Source: Paraclostridium ghonii
GTDB taxonomy: Bacteria > Bacillota > Clostridia > Peptostreptococcales > Peptostreptococcaceae
Assembly: GCF_030815085.1 (NCBI RefSeq)
Contig: NZ_JAUSWG010000015.1
Direction: 5' to 3' (one strand)
Length of the DNA: 64,000 nucleotides
In this document: piece by piece, positions 35,305 through 44,109 of the stretch
Position numbering within the stretch: position 1 is the first letter of the stretch
Layout of the letters: every line of letters starts with the position of its first letter
Position numbers and translations under genes: made by a program
The notes under the pieces: model-generated
Database searches by the model: none
Seen by the model: only the letters and a program-made list of their open reading frames with translations
What the model was told of the DNA's origin: nothing

Positions 35305-36366
35305 TTAAGATTCTAACCCAATTAATCGTTTAGTGTATTCTAAATCTATGCATCTATTTAATACGCTTTCTTTAGAAATTTTTCCTTTTTTAAATAAATC
35401 AGCTAAATCTTGATCCATTAATTGCATACCTAAGTTCGAACCAGTTTGTATCATATTCGATATTTGATATGTTTTAGACTCTCTTATTAAATTTTTTATA
35501 GCAGGGGTGCACATCATTATCTCAGAAGCTATAGACATATTTTGATTGTTTATATTAGGTATAAGCTGCTGTGAAATTATACCTTCACATACATTTGATA
35601 ATTGTGATTTAATTTGATTTTGCTGTTTTTGTTGAAACATGTCTATAATTCTATCTATTGTCTGAGCAGCCCCAATGGTATGCAACGTTGAAAAAACTAA
35701 ATGTCCAGTTTCTGCTGCTGTTAGAGCTATTGATAAAGTTTGTGGATCTCTGATTTCACCTATAAGTATAACATCTGGATCTTGACGTAATACTGATTTG
35801 AGAGCTGTGCTAAAACTCTCTGTATCACTGCCTATTTCTCTTTGGGATATAATACTATTCTTATGATTATGAATATACTCTATTGGATCCTCTAATGTTA
35901 TTATATGCTTTTGATATTTTTCATTTATAGCATCTAATAAACTTGCTAAAGTTGTGCTTTTCCCACTTCCAGTGGGGCCTGTAACTAAAATTAAACCCTT
36001 TTCTTTTTCTATAAGTTTATTTATAATTTTAGGCAATCCCAGGGTTTCAAGTTTTGGAATTTCTGAGTTTATTATCCTCGTAGCAATTGCATAACTGCCT
36101 TTTTGTTTATATATATTTACTCTAAATCTATATCCCTTTTTTATGGAAATAGAAAAATCATATTCTCCAAATTCCTTAATCTTCTTAACTTTTTTATTTC
36201 CAGCTAATTCAATGGCCATTTTTTCTGTATCTTCTCTTGTTAATATTTGTTTATAAATTTTTATAAACTTCCCCTTAACTCTAGCTATAGGTTCACATTC
36301 AGCGCTTATATGTACATCTGATGCTCCCATATCACTAGCACTTATTAAAATATTTAATATATTCAT
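35305..36366 (-). CDS. pilT: Type IV pilus retraction ATPase PilT
   Basis: Hexameric motor ATPase, 353 aa. N-terminal PAS-like domain (GASDVHISAECEPIARVKGKF), P-loop GPTGSGKS at residues 130-137, Asp box LEDPIEY, Walker B ILIGEIRDPQT near 200-210, His box FSTLHTIGAAQ. The C-terminal AIKNLIRE at 289-296 is the PilT-specific retraction motif, separating it from PilB. It is 44 nt upstream of the prepilin peptidase gene and 178 nt downstream of prs. PilB, PilC, PilM-O and pilins are absent here. Confidence 0.95.
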   Translation of the reverse strand: MNILNILISASDMGASDVHISAECEPIARVKGKFIKIYKQILTREDTEKMAIELAGNKKVKKIKEFGEYDFSISIKKGYRFRVNIYKQKGSYAIATRIINSEIPKLETLGLPKIINKLIEKEKGLILVTGPTGSGKSTTLASLLDAINEKYQKHIITLEDPIEYIHNHKNSIISQREIGSDTESFSTALKSVLRQDPDVILIGEIRDPQTLSIALTAAETGHLVFSTLHTIGAAQTIDRIIDMFQQKQQNQIKSQLSNVCEGIISQQLIPNINNQNMSIASEIMMCTPAIKNLIRESKTYQISNMIQTGSNLGMQLMDQDLADLFKKGKISKESVLNRCIDLEYTKRLIGLES

Positions 36367-36431
36367 AATAATTTTTTCTCCTTTTATTTATATCTCTTTT
36401 AAGATTATTTCTAAATTAAATATAGATATAC

Positions 36432-36453
36432 AAATATTTTCCTAGGAAATATT
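36432..36453. promoter_or_regulatory. Near-perfect dyad upstream of pilT
   Basis: AAATATTTT-CCTAGG-AAATATTT, a 22-bp near-palindrome with no T-run, 65 nt upstream of pilT. It could be an operator. Nothing known was recognised. Confidence 0.35.
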
Positions 36454-36486
36454 TTTAAAATAACTTAATATATATTAAAATTAAAA

Positions 36487-36522
36487 AAGAGTCCATTTAT
36501 TAAATAAATAAAATGAACTCTT
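36487..36522 (-). terminator. Terminator after prs
   Basis: Imperfect 12-bp stem aagagt-c-catttt-like/aaatg-a-actctt with one mismatch and six T on the minus strand, starting 22 nt after the prs stop. Confidence 0.75.
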
Positions 36523-36544
36523 CTCTGATTTAAATTTGATTCTC

Positions 36545-37498
36545 TTAATTAAATAATTGACTCACTGACTCATTAGCAAATATTTTCTTTATTGCATCTC
36601 CAAATAAAGGAGCTACAGTTTTTATGTTTATCTTGTCAATTTTCTTATCTTCAGGAAGTTGTATAGTATCAAGCACTATTAACTCACTTATAGATGAATT
36701 TTCTATTCTCTCTATAGCTGGACCTGATAAAACTCCGTGAGTACAACATGCATAAACATCTTTTGCCCCAAACTCTTTTAGAGCATTAGCTGCATTTACT
36801 ATTGTACCTGCTGTATCTATCATATCATCTAATAGTATAACATTCTTACCTTTAACTTCACCAATTATATTCATAACTTCACATACATTAGCCTTTGGTC
36901 TTCTCTTGTCTATTATTGCTATAGGAACATCTCCATTTAAACTATTAGCAAACTTTCTAGATCTTGTAACGCTTCCTAAATCTGGAGAAACTACTACTAA
37001 ATCTTCTATTTCTTTTGTGTTGAAATAGTCAGCTAGTATTGATCCACCTTGTAAGTGATCTAATGGAATATCAAAGTATCCTTGTATTTGAGCTGCATGT
37101 AAATCCATAGTTAAAACTCTATCGGCTCCTGCTGCAGTTATTAAATTAGCAACTAATTTAGCTGTAATTGGATCTCTAGCCTTAGCCTTTCTATCTTGTC
37201 TTGCGTATCCATAGTATGGTATAACAGCAGTTACTCTACCTGCAGATGCTCTTCTTAATGCATCTATCATTATTAATAGTTCCATTAAGTTATCATTTAC
37301 CGGACTATTAGTTGATTGTATTACGAAAACATCACAACCTCTTACTGTTTCACTTATATTTACAGATATTTCTCCATCACTAAATGTTCCAACTTCACAT
37401 TTAGCCATTGTTACACCTATATAATCAGCTACTTTTTGAGCTAACTCTTTTGATGCATTTCCTGCAAGTATTTTAATTTCGCTTCCGCTAGTATTCAT
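36545..37498 (-). CDS. prs: Ribose-phosphate pyrophosphokinase
   Basis: Makes PRPP from ribose 5-phosphate and ATP, 317 aa. Motifs: GNASKELAQKVADYIG, GEISVNISETVRGCDVFVIQS, RQDRKAKARDPITAKLVANL (ATP loop) and the PRPP loop VILLDDMIDTAGTI. The ATG follows GGGAGGTAATT. It is downstream of glmU, as in B. subtilis. PRPP is used by upp, pncB and sensed by PurR in the same window. Confidence 0.98.
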   Translation of the reverse strand: MNTSGSEIKILAGNASKELAQKVADYIGVTMAKCEVGTFSDGEISVNISETVRGCDVFVIQSTNSPVNDNLMELLIMIDALRRASAGRVTAVIPYYGYARQDRKAKARDPITAKLVANLITAAGADRVLTMDLHAAQIQGYFDIPLDHLQGGSILADYFNTKEIEDLVVVSPDLGSVTRSRKFANSLNGDVPIAIIDKRRPKANVCEVMNIIGEVKGKNVILLDDMIDTAGTIVNAANALKEFGAKDVYACCTHGVLSGPAIERIENSSISELIVLDTIQLPEDKKIDKINIKTVAPLFGDAIKKIFANESVSQLFN

Positions 37499-37596
37499 AA
37501 TTACCTCCCGAAAATTTTGTTAAAGAAAATATTATATTTAAACGCAGATATAGACTAGACTACACCTGCGTTATAGCCTATTTTTAGAATATCAAT

Positions 37597-38964
37597 TTAT
37601 TTTTTAAGGTTCTTATTTTCTACCCAACCTTCTTTTATTACTTGTCTTTCTCTAGCTATTGCTAAAGCTCCTCGTGGAACATCGTTTGTTATAGTAGAAC
37701 CTGTAGCAATGTACCCATTTTCTTCTATTATAACTGGGGCAACTAAATTAGAGTTCGACCCTATAAAAGCGCCATCTTTTACTACTGATTTAAATTTATT
37801 TTTTCCATCATAGTTTACAAATACTGTTCCACAACCTATGTTAACATTTTTCCCTACATGAGCGTCTCCTATATAAGACAAGTGAGATGCTTTAGAATTA
37901 TCTTCTATTGTAGCATTTTTAACTTCTACAAAATCTCCTATTTTTACATTGTTTCCTATATTACTCTTAGGTCTTAGGTATGCGTATGGTCCAACTGTAG
38001 TATCATTTCCAACTGTACTATCTACTATCGTAGAACTTTCTACATCTGTTCCATCTCCTATTGTTGAATTTGATATAGAGCAATTCATTCCTATTGTACA
38101 GTTACTTCCTATTATTGTATTTCCTTTTAACATAGCACCAGGGTAGATTATTGTATCATTTCCTATTTTTACATCTGCCTCTATATATGTGCTATTTACA
38201 TCTATTATAGTTACACCATTTACCATGTGCATAGTGTTTATTCTTCTTCTCATTATTTCTTCAGCTTTAGATAGCTCAACTCTTGAGTTTACACCCATTA
38301 ATTCTTCTATTGTAGCTCCATTAAATGCCCCTACTTTTAGATTATTATTTCTCATTATTTCTACTGTATCAGTTAAATAATATTCTCCTTGAGCATTATT
38401 GTTATTTATTTTAGAAAGAGCATCTTTTAAGCTTTTTCCATTAAAACAATAAATTCCTGAGTTAATCTCATTTACTAACTTTTCTTCTTCATTAGCATCT
38501 TTTTGTTCAACTATTTTTAATAAGTCTTGATTTTCATCTCTTATTATTCTTCCATAACCTGTTGGATTTTCTACTTTAGTAGTTAAAACAGTAGCATGAT
38601 ACCCATTGTCTAAATGATATTTAAATAAGTTTTCTAATGTGTCTGAATTTACTAAAGGAGTATCTCCACATAAAACAACTATAGTATCATTTTCTGATAT
38701 ATGTTCATTCGCCATCATAACTGCATGCCCTGTTCCTAATTGTTCAGTTTGCATAGCTATCTTAGTATCTTTAGGTAGTGATTCTTTAACTACTTCACTT
38801 CCATGCCCTAAAATTGCAACAATTTCGTTAACCCCTGACTTTTTAGATACATTGACAACATGGTTTACCATCTCTCTTCCACATACCTTGTGAACCACCT
38901 TTGGCAAACTTGATTTCATTCTCGTTCCTTTTCCTGCCGCAAGGATTATTGCCTTAAAATTCAT
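37597..38964 (-). CDS. glmU: Bifunctional UDP-GlcNAc pyrophosphorylase / GlcN-1-P acetyltransferase
   Basis: 455 aa. Residues 1-230 are the uridylyltransferase (LAAGKGTRMKS, LCGDTPLV, QGEYYLTDTVEIM) and residues about 250-455 the left-handed beta-helix acetyltransferase (repeated hexapeptides, PYAYLRPKSNIGNNVKIGDFVEVKNA). It supplies UDP-GlcNAc for peptidoglycan. The start is ATG 38962-38964 after GGAGTGGG; the longer frame covers that SD. A weak 7-bp hairpin (aacgcag/ctgcgtt, 37541-37572) lies between glmU and prs. Confidence 0.97.
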   Translation of the reverse strand: MNFKAIILAAGKGTRMKSSLPKVVHKVCGREMVNHVVNVSKKSGVNEIVAILGHGSEVVKESLPKDTKIAMQTEQLGTGHAVMMANEHISENDTIVVLCGDTPLVNSDTLENLFKYHLDNGYHATVLTTKVENPTGYGRIIRDENQDLLKIVEQKDANEEEKLVNEINSGIYCFNGKSLKDALSKINNNNAQGEYYLTDTVEIMRNNNLKVGAFNGATIEELMGVNSRVELSKAEEIMRRRINTMHMVNGVTIIDVNSTYIEADVKIGNDTIIYPGAMLKGNTIIGSNCTIGMNCSISNSTIGDGTDVESSTIVDSTVGNDTTVGPYAYLRPKSNIGNNVKIGDFVEVKNATIEDNSKASHLSYIGDAHVGKNVNIGCGTVFVNYDGKNKFKSVVKDGAFIGSNSNLVAPVIIEENGYIATGSTITNDVPRGALAIARERQVIKEGWVENKNLKK

Positions 38965-39099
38965 AAACCCACTCCATTTCAATCTTTTTTTAAATAAATC
39001 TATATATGATGTGTAAATATTTTATTTTGTATACAATTTGCTAATTCCATTAACTAATATACCATTTTTGAACTAAAAAGTACATATTATTCAAATAAA

Positions 39100-39123
39100 A
39101 AAGAGCCTAAAATTCGGCTCTTT
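39100..39123 (-). terminator. Terminator after spoVG
   Basis: Stem aaagagcc/ggctcttt followed by six T on the minus strand, about 46 nt after the spoVG stop. Confidence 0.8.
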
Positions 39124-39168
39124 AAGAAATATATTAAAAAATATATCTTATTTTAGTTCTTCTTTTTG

Positions 39169-39447
39169 CTATTCAGCAGCTACTTCTAATTGAGATATCG
39201 CCTCTTGGTATGCTTTTAGTACTTCTTCTTCTAACATTTGTCTCATTTCAGCATTTATAGGGTGAGCTATATCTCTGAAGTTTCCTTCACCTATTTTTCT
39301 ACTTGGCATAGCTATAAATAATCCATTGTGCCCCTCTATAACCTTTATATCGTGTACCACAAATAAATTATCGAAAGTTAATGAAACTATACACTTCATT
39401 TTCCCCTCATCAGTTAATTTCCTTACTCTAACGTCAGTGATTTTCAT
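39169..39447 (-). CDS. spoVG: SpoVG, RNA-binding regulator
   Basis: 92-aa protein with MKITDVRVRKLTDEGKMKCIVSLTFDN, IAMPSRKIGEGNFRDIAHPI: classical SpoVG length and sequence. It binds nucleic acid and affects septation and sporulation timing. A consensus sigma-H promoter lies about 77 nt upstream, matching the known sigma-H control of spoVG in B. subtilis. It lies upstream of glmU and downstream of purR, but has its own terminator. Confidence 0.97.
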   Translation of the reverse strand: MKITDVRVRKLTDEGKMKCIVSLTFDNLFVVHDIKVIEGHNGLFIAMPSRKIGEGNFRDIAHPINAEMRQMLEEEVLKAYQEAISQLEVAAE

Positions 39448-39470
39448 TTTACTAATATCCCCCTTTTAGT

Positions 39471-39479
39471 TTTGACAAA
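39471..39479 (-). promoter_or_regulatory. Possible 0A box in spoVG leader
   Basis: Minus-strand TTTGTCAAA matches TTTGTCRAA at 9/9. It is about 45 nt downstream of the sigma-H -10, in the untranslated leader. A chance match is plausible in such AT-rich DNA. Confidence 0.3.
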
Positions 39480-39523
39480 TTTAATTTGAACATTAAAAAC
39501 CTTTTTTTATTTATAATATATTA

Positions 39524-39550
39524 ATTCTATTAAATTGATAAATTTCCTCT
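39524..39550 (-). promoter_or_regulatory. Sigma-H promoter of spoVG
   Basis: Minus strand: AGAGGAAAT (39542-39550), 11-nt spacer, ATAGAAT (39524-39530). This matches RNAGGAWWW-N11/12-RNNGAAT without mismatch. Transcription would begin about 70 nt before the spoVG start codon. Confidence 0.75.
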
Positions 39551-39651
39551 ATTATTTCAGAAAATTTTTTTATTTTTTTACCTTTTTTTTATTTCATAAA
39601 AATTTAATCTTAAAATTTCTATTTTTCTTCTAATTTATCAATTAGACTTTG

Positions 39652-40506
39652 TTATTCTACAGATTCTCCCTCTTTATCTGTAGACCAATATTCTTCCCTA
39701 AAAGTTTGTAGATTAGGCTTAGCACTTACAACCTCATTGTTAACTACATCTATTTCTATTAACGATATATAATCTTCAACCATTTTTTGAGTTGGATTAG
39801 TCGTAGATATAAATACTCCCTTTCCTATAACTTCTGCTCCAAACTCATTCATAAGTTGCATCATACCTTTTATAGTTCCTCCGCCTCTCATAAAGTCATC
39901 TATTAATATAACTTTACTTCCTGGCTTAACAGCTTTTCTTGGTAAACTCATGCTTTCTACCTTAGAGCTATTACCACTTACATATGTCATACTAAGTGTC
40001 GGCCCCTCTGATACTTTAGTGTCTTTTCTTATTATCACTAAAGGTAAGTTCATAGCTTTTGCTGTCATAAGAGCCATAGGTATACCTTTTGTCTCCATAG
40101 TAACAACACAGTCTGCTTGTGAATAATCTATATTTGATGCAAATATTTTACCAATTTTAGATGCTATTCTAGGATCGTATATTAAATCTATAAGATATAA
40201 AAAGCCTCCTGAAAGAATTCTAGAAGGATCTTTTATATCTTCACATATCTTTAATAAAAATTCTTCATTTTCTGATTTTGATGTTTTTGGAATGTATTTT
40301 ACTCCGCCAGCTGCCCCTGATATCGTTATTACTTGACCTAACTCTAATTTTTCAAAAACATTTTTAACAACTATTAAATCTTCACTTATAGTAGATTTTG
40401 CTGAATTAAACTTTGATGTAAAATAACTTAAAGTAAATATTTTATTAGGGTTGTCTGATAGTATTTTAACTATCGCTCCTATACGCTCCGTTCTTTTAAA
40501 CTTCAT
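39652..40506 (-). CDS. purR: Purine operon repressor PurR
   Basis: 284 aa. The N-terminal winged helix (MKFKRTERIGAIVKILSDNPNKIFTLSYF) is fused to a catalytically idle type I PRTase domain with the PRPP loop VILIDDFMRGGGT. In B. subtilis it represses purine genes and is released by PRPP. Located upstream of spoVG as in B. subtilis, without yabJ between. It is divergent from murC across a 224-nt gap with no further gene. Confidence 0.95.
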   Translation of the reverse strand: MKFKRTERIGAIVKILSDNPNKIFTLSYFTSKFNSAKSTISEDLIVVKNVFEKLELGQVITISGAAGGVKYIPKTSKSENEEFLLKICEDIKDPSRILSGGFLYLIDLIYDPRIASKIGKIFASNIDYSQADCVVTMETKGIPMALMTAKAMNLPLVIIRKDTKVSEGPTLSMTYVSGNSSKVESMSLPRKAVKPGSKVILIDDFMRGGGTIKGMMQLMNEFGAEVIGKGVFISTTNPTQKMVEDYISLIEIDVVNNEVVSAKPNLQTFREEYWSTDKEGESVE

Positions 40507-40730
40507 AATATAATACCTCCTGTAATCAAAGCCTATGTATTTAAACTTGTTAATGCATATTTTTTTTCAATATGTTATAATATTTGTTATGTTTTATTTG
40601 AAATTTAATATATTAATGTATAGAATATTTTATAATTTTAGTTTGCTTAAAATATTGAACATTATACTATTATATCACAAACATAGTTCTTGTTGTAGAA
40701 CTTTTAATTTATTAGAAAGGTGGTTTCAAT

Positions 40731-42098
40731 ATGAACATATTCTTTATAGGTGTTGGCGGTATAAGCATGAGTGCATTAGCCAAAATATGCCTAAATAAAG
40801 GTTATAATGTTTTTGGTTCAGATTCTACAGATTCTTATCTATTAGATAATTTGCGTGCTCAAGGGGCAACAATACATGTTGGTCATAAAAAAGAACACAT
40901 AACTGATAATATAGATATGGTAGTTTACACTGCTGCTGTAAAATCTGATAACGAAGAGTTAATAGCTGCTAAAGAAAAAAATAAATTAACAATAAATAGA
41001 GCTGCTTTTTTAGGTCAAATAATGAGAGAATATCAAAATTCCATAGCTATTTCTGGTACTCACGGTAAAACATCTACAACTTCAATGTTATCTGCAATTT
41101 TTGAGTACGCAGATCTTGATCCTACAATATTAGTTGGAGGAAACCTTAATATTATAGGCGGAAATGTTAAAATAGGTAATTCCGAGAACTTTATAACTGA
41201 AGCTTGCGAATATGTTGACAGTTTCCTAAACTTCAATCCTAAAATTTCAGTAGTACTTAATATAGAAGAAGATCATTTAGATTACTTCTCTGGACTAGAT
41301 GAAATCAAAGCATCTTTTAATAAATTCGGTAAATTGTTACCTTACGATGGATATTTTATAATAAATGGAGATGACGAAAACACTAAGGATATACTTCATG
41401 AAATAAAAGCTACAGTTATAAAATATGGTCAAAATGAAGGAAATAATGCTTTAATAAAAGATGTTAGATTTGATGAAAATGGATATGGAATATTCAATAT
41501 CTCTTATAACGGAAATAACTTAGGAGAATTCAAACTTTCAGTTCCTGGAGTCCATAATATATATAATGCTACTGGAGCAATAATTGCCGCTTTAGTTTCT
41601 GGTGTTGAATTAGAAACTATAAGAAAAAATATTGCATTATATGGAGGGGTAGGAAGAAGATTTGAAGTTAAAGGTAAATATAATAATGCTTTAGTTGTTG
41701 ATGACTATGCTCATCATCCAACAGAATTGAAAGCAACTTTATCTGCTGCCAAAAAAATTAAGAAAAATAAATTATGGTGTATATTCCAACCTCATACTTA
41801 TACAAGAACAAAATCTTTATTAAATGAGTTTTCAGATGCCTTCTATGCTGCTGACAAAGTTATAATAACAGATATATATGCAGCTCGTGAGAAGGATCCA
41901 GGTGACATACACTCTAAGGATTTAGTTGATAAATTATATCAAAACAATGTTGATGTAGTTTATATAAGTGAATTTGAAGATATAACTAACTATCTTGCTG
42001 AAAATATAGCTGAAGATGACTTAGTTATAACAGCTGGAGCTGGTACAGTTTATAAAATCGGAGAAATGCTTCTTGATCTTAATAAAGAAACAAACTAG
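40731..42098 (+). CDS. murC: UDP-N-acetylmuramate--L-alanine ligase
   Basis: Peptidoglycan precursor ligase, 455 aa. N-terminal UDP-binding Rossmann domain (FIGVGGISMSALAKI), ATP P-loop SGTHGKTSTTSM, then the C-terminal ligase domain (VVDDYAHHPTELKATLSAAK). The ATG follows AAAGGTGG at 7-nt spacing. It is one of only three plus-strand genes in the window. Its last codons and stop lie in a palindromic terminator shared with a convergent gene. Confidence 0.97.
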   Translation: MNIFFIGVGGISMSALAKICLNKGYNVFGSDSTDSYLLDNLRAQGATIHVGHKKEHITDNIDMVVYTAAVKSDNEELIAAKEKNKLTINRAAFLGQIMREYQNSIAISGTHGKTSTTSMLSAIFEYADLDPTILVGGNLNIIGGNVKIGNSENFITEACEYVDSFLNFNPKISVVLNIEEDHLDYFSGLDEIKASFNKFGKLLPYDGYFIINGDDENTKDILHEIKATVIKYGQNEGNNALIKDVRFDENGYGIFNISYNGNNLGEFKLSVPGVHNIYNATGAIIAALVSGVELETIRKNIALYGGVGRRFEVKGKYNNALVVDDYAHHPTELKATLSAAKKIKKNKLWCIFQPHTYTRTKSLLNEFSDAFYAADKVIITDIYAAREKDPGDIHSKDLVDKLYQNNVDVVYISEFEDITNYLAENIAEDDLVITAGAGTVYKIGEMLLDLNKETN

Positions 42099-42119
42099 GG
42101 TTCCCTAGTTTGTTTCTTT
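42084..42119. terminator. Shared bidirectional terminator of murC and convergent gene
   Basis: Perfect 17-bp stem aaagaaacaaactaggg/ccctagtttgtttcttt with T-rich flanks on both sides. It contains the stop codons of both convergent genes. Confidence 0.9.
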
Positions 42120-42908
42120 ATTTTCAAGTTTAAATATATCTTTTTTTAAATACTCATATAGTCCATCGTGGACTTCATAGTATGCAGTTGCCTTATCAGA
42201 AGTTATTTTCACATAATCTTTACCCATTGTTTCAAGTGTAGTAGAGTATCCATCGCCATGAATTTTAATAGTAAAGTTATATTCACTTCTTTCTTTACTC
42301 TTTTCAGGCTGAATCTTACCAACTAATCTTTTTACAGATATCTTATAAGCTAACTCGTCATACTTCCATTTCCATGGTTGTTTAACTTGATCTTTATATA
42401 TTATTTCTATGCTATCCCAAGTTTTGTATTTTTTTACAGAATCTATAGATGTATATATACTTTCTTGTAATAATTTATCAAATGCTTGCTTTTCTGATAC
42501 TGGAATCTTGTAAAATTCTTCTTTGTTAACTGTATAAATTCTAAAATAATCTAAATCTGTAGAAAATCTTATACCATTATCCATATAAGCTTCATATTTA
42601 CTTTTATAGTTACTAGGTTTTCTAACCTCTTTAAACTTTGTAGAGAAAAACTTTATTTGATTCCAATAATCCTGTTCTATTCTTACATCTTTTAACTTAT
42701 CATCTGAAATATATACAGTATCAGTTTCTTTCATACGAGATATTAATGTTTTATTATCAAATTCTGTACTTTTATCTTCAACCTTAACAGGTGCACTACT
42801 TTCTTGTTTTTTTGAGAAATAAATATATGTAGTTGCATATACTATGAAAAAAACCATCATTCCTATTAGTATGATTACGCGCTTTTTTATTTTTCTTTTC
42901 TTTGCCAT
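42105..42908 (-). CDS. Uncharacterised membrane-anchored extracytoplasmic protein
   Basis: 267 aa, not recognised. A strongly basic N-terminus (MAKKRKIKKRV) precedes one hydrophobic helix (about 12-30), then a Lys/Glu/Tyr-rich, predicted mixed alpha/beta domain without cysteines. The domain has aromatic-rich segments (EQDYWNQIKFFSTKF, KQPWKWKYDELAY). It is convergent with murC and has its SD within AGGGGGGGC. The topology suggests an envelope protein; no catalytic motif was seen. Confidence 0.8.
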   Translation of the reverse strand: MAKKRKIKKRVIILIGMMVFFIVYATTYIYFSKKQESSAPVKVEDKSTEFDNKTLISRMKETDTVYISDDKLKDVRIEQDYWNQIKFFSTKFKEVRKPSNYKSKYEAYMDNGIRFSTDLDYFRIYTVNKEEFYKIPVSEKQAFDKLLQESIYTSIDSVKKYKTWDSIEIIYKDQVKQPWKWKYDELAYKISVKRLVGKIQPEKSKERSEYNFTIKIHGDGYSTTLETMGKDYVKITSDKATAYYEVHDGLYEYLKKDIFKLENKETN

Positions 42909-42965
42909 AAAAGCCCCCCCTATATAATTACGATTTTATTATACTATAAAATATGTAAACTAAAA

Positions 42966-42990
42966 AGCACTACAATCTAATCATAGTGCT
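42966..42990 (-). terminator. Terminator after CDF transporter gene
   Basis: 7-bp stem agcacta/tagtgct with an 11-nt loop, T runs on both sides; about 27 nt after the stop. Confidence 0.7.
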
Positions 42991-43017
42991 ATTTTTATAT
43001 TTTATTATATTTTTCTA

Positions 43018-43914
43018 TTATCTTCTACATGAATTTCCTGGGCAATTTATACATGGTTCTACATGAACCGTTATTCCTTTGACAAACTGCATATCTTTTA
43101 TTATTCTTTTTTCTAATTTTGTAGCTATTTCATGTCCTTCATATACAGTTAAATCTTTATTTACGCATATAGTTAAATCAACATATGCAGTTGCCCCATG
43201 TTTTCTTGTTCTAAGTTCCCCTAAGTTAATCACCCCTTCTGTCTCTTCAGCGATTTTTACAATTTGATGTTCTTTATCTCCATCAATAGAATAGTCCATA
43301 AGTTCATTTGATGAATCTTTTAATATATCCACCCCAACTTTTGCAACAAATAAAGCAACTACTATAGATGCAATAGGATCTAAAAATTTAAATCCTAACA
43401 TTGCTCCTCCTATACCTATAAACGCTGCTATAGATGAAAAAGAATCTGATCTATGATGCCATGCATCCGCTTTTAGTGATGGGGAGTTTATTTTTTTAGC
43501 TACTTTAATTGTTATCCTATATTGATATTCTTTTATACCTATTGATATAACTGATACTACTAAAGGTAATGTTGTTGGAACTTGAACTCCATTTAAATTA
43601 AAAAGAGACTCTAATGCATTAAATCCAATTTTTAGTGATACAACTATTAATAATATAGATAATAAAAAAGATACTAATGTTTCTGCTTTTTCATGACCAT
43701 AATTATGATTTTCATCATTTGGAGCATTAGCGATTTTATTACCAATTAAAACGCCTACTGAGCTAACTATATCAGATGCTGAATGCAAACCATCTGCTAT
43801 CATTGCATTAGACTTACCTATTATACCTGCAAATATTTTTATAAAAGTTAAAATAACATTCAATAATATAGACTTTATTGTTACTTTATTTGCTTCATCA
43901 TACCTTGTTTCCAC
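43018..43914 (-). CDS. Cation diffusion facilitator efflux transporter
   Basis: 298 aa, six predicted helices. Metal-site motifs are DGLHSASD (helix II) and DAWHHRSDS (helix V), matching the HxxxD pairs of CDF exporters. The cytoplasmic ferredoxin-like domain follows (TRKHGATAYVDLTICV...ITVHVEP). The C-terminus ends in a Cys-rich tail CINCPGNSC that could bind metal. Start is a GTG, 8 nt after AGGAGG. The exported metal (Zn, Fe, Mn or other) is not determinable here. Confidence 0.93.
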   Translation of the reverse strand: METRYDEANKVTIKSILLNVILTFIKIFAGIIGKSNAMIADGLHSASDIVSSVGVLIGNKIANAPNDENHNYGHEKAETLVSFLLSILLIVVSLKIGFNALESLFNLNGVQVPTTLPLVVSVISIGIKEYQYRITIKVAKKINSPSLKADAWHHRSDSFSSIAAFIGIGGAMLGFKFLDPIASIVVALFVAKVGVDILKDSSNELMDYSIDGDKEHQIVKIAEETEGVINLGELRTRKHGATAYVDLTICVNKDLTVYEGHEIATKLEKRIIKDMQFVKGITVHVEPCINCPGNSCRR

Positions 43915-44046
43915 TTCTTTTTCCTCCTTTTAAACCTATCTTTTATTTTAGTATCCATTTTTATTCATATTTAAACTTATATTAAATATTAAATGCAATA
44001 AATTATGATTATAGTTCAATATTAATTATCATTTATCTATAAAATG

Positions 44047-44078
44047 AAAAATCACCCAACAAAAGTCAGGTGATTTTT
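44047..44078 (-). terminator. Terminator after peptidase gene
   Basis: Perfect 10-bp stem aaaaatcacc/ggtgattttt with a 12-nt loop, 32 nt after the stop codon. Confidence 0.75.
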
Positions 44079-44109
44079 ATATTCTATCATATATTCAATT
44101 AATATTCAA

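Noticed and set aside
36367..36544. c-di-GMP riboswitch or pilin gene remnant upstream of pilT
   Set aside because: The gap is only 178 nt, is partly occupied by the prs terminator and shows no conserved riboswitch core or prepilin-like leader.
40535..40798. Reading frame upstream of and overlapping murC
   Set aside because: It runs out of frame into murC, has no SD and no recognisable sequence; the gap is better read as the purR/murC divergent promoter region.
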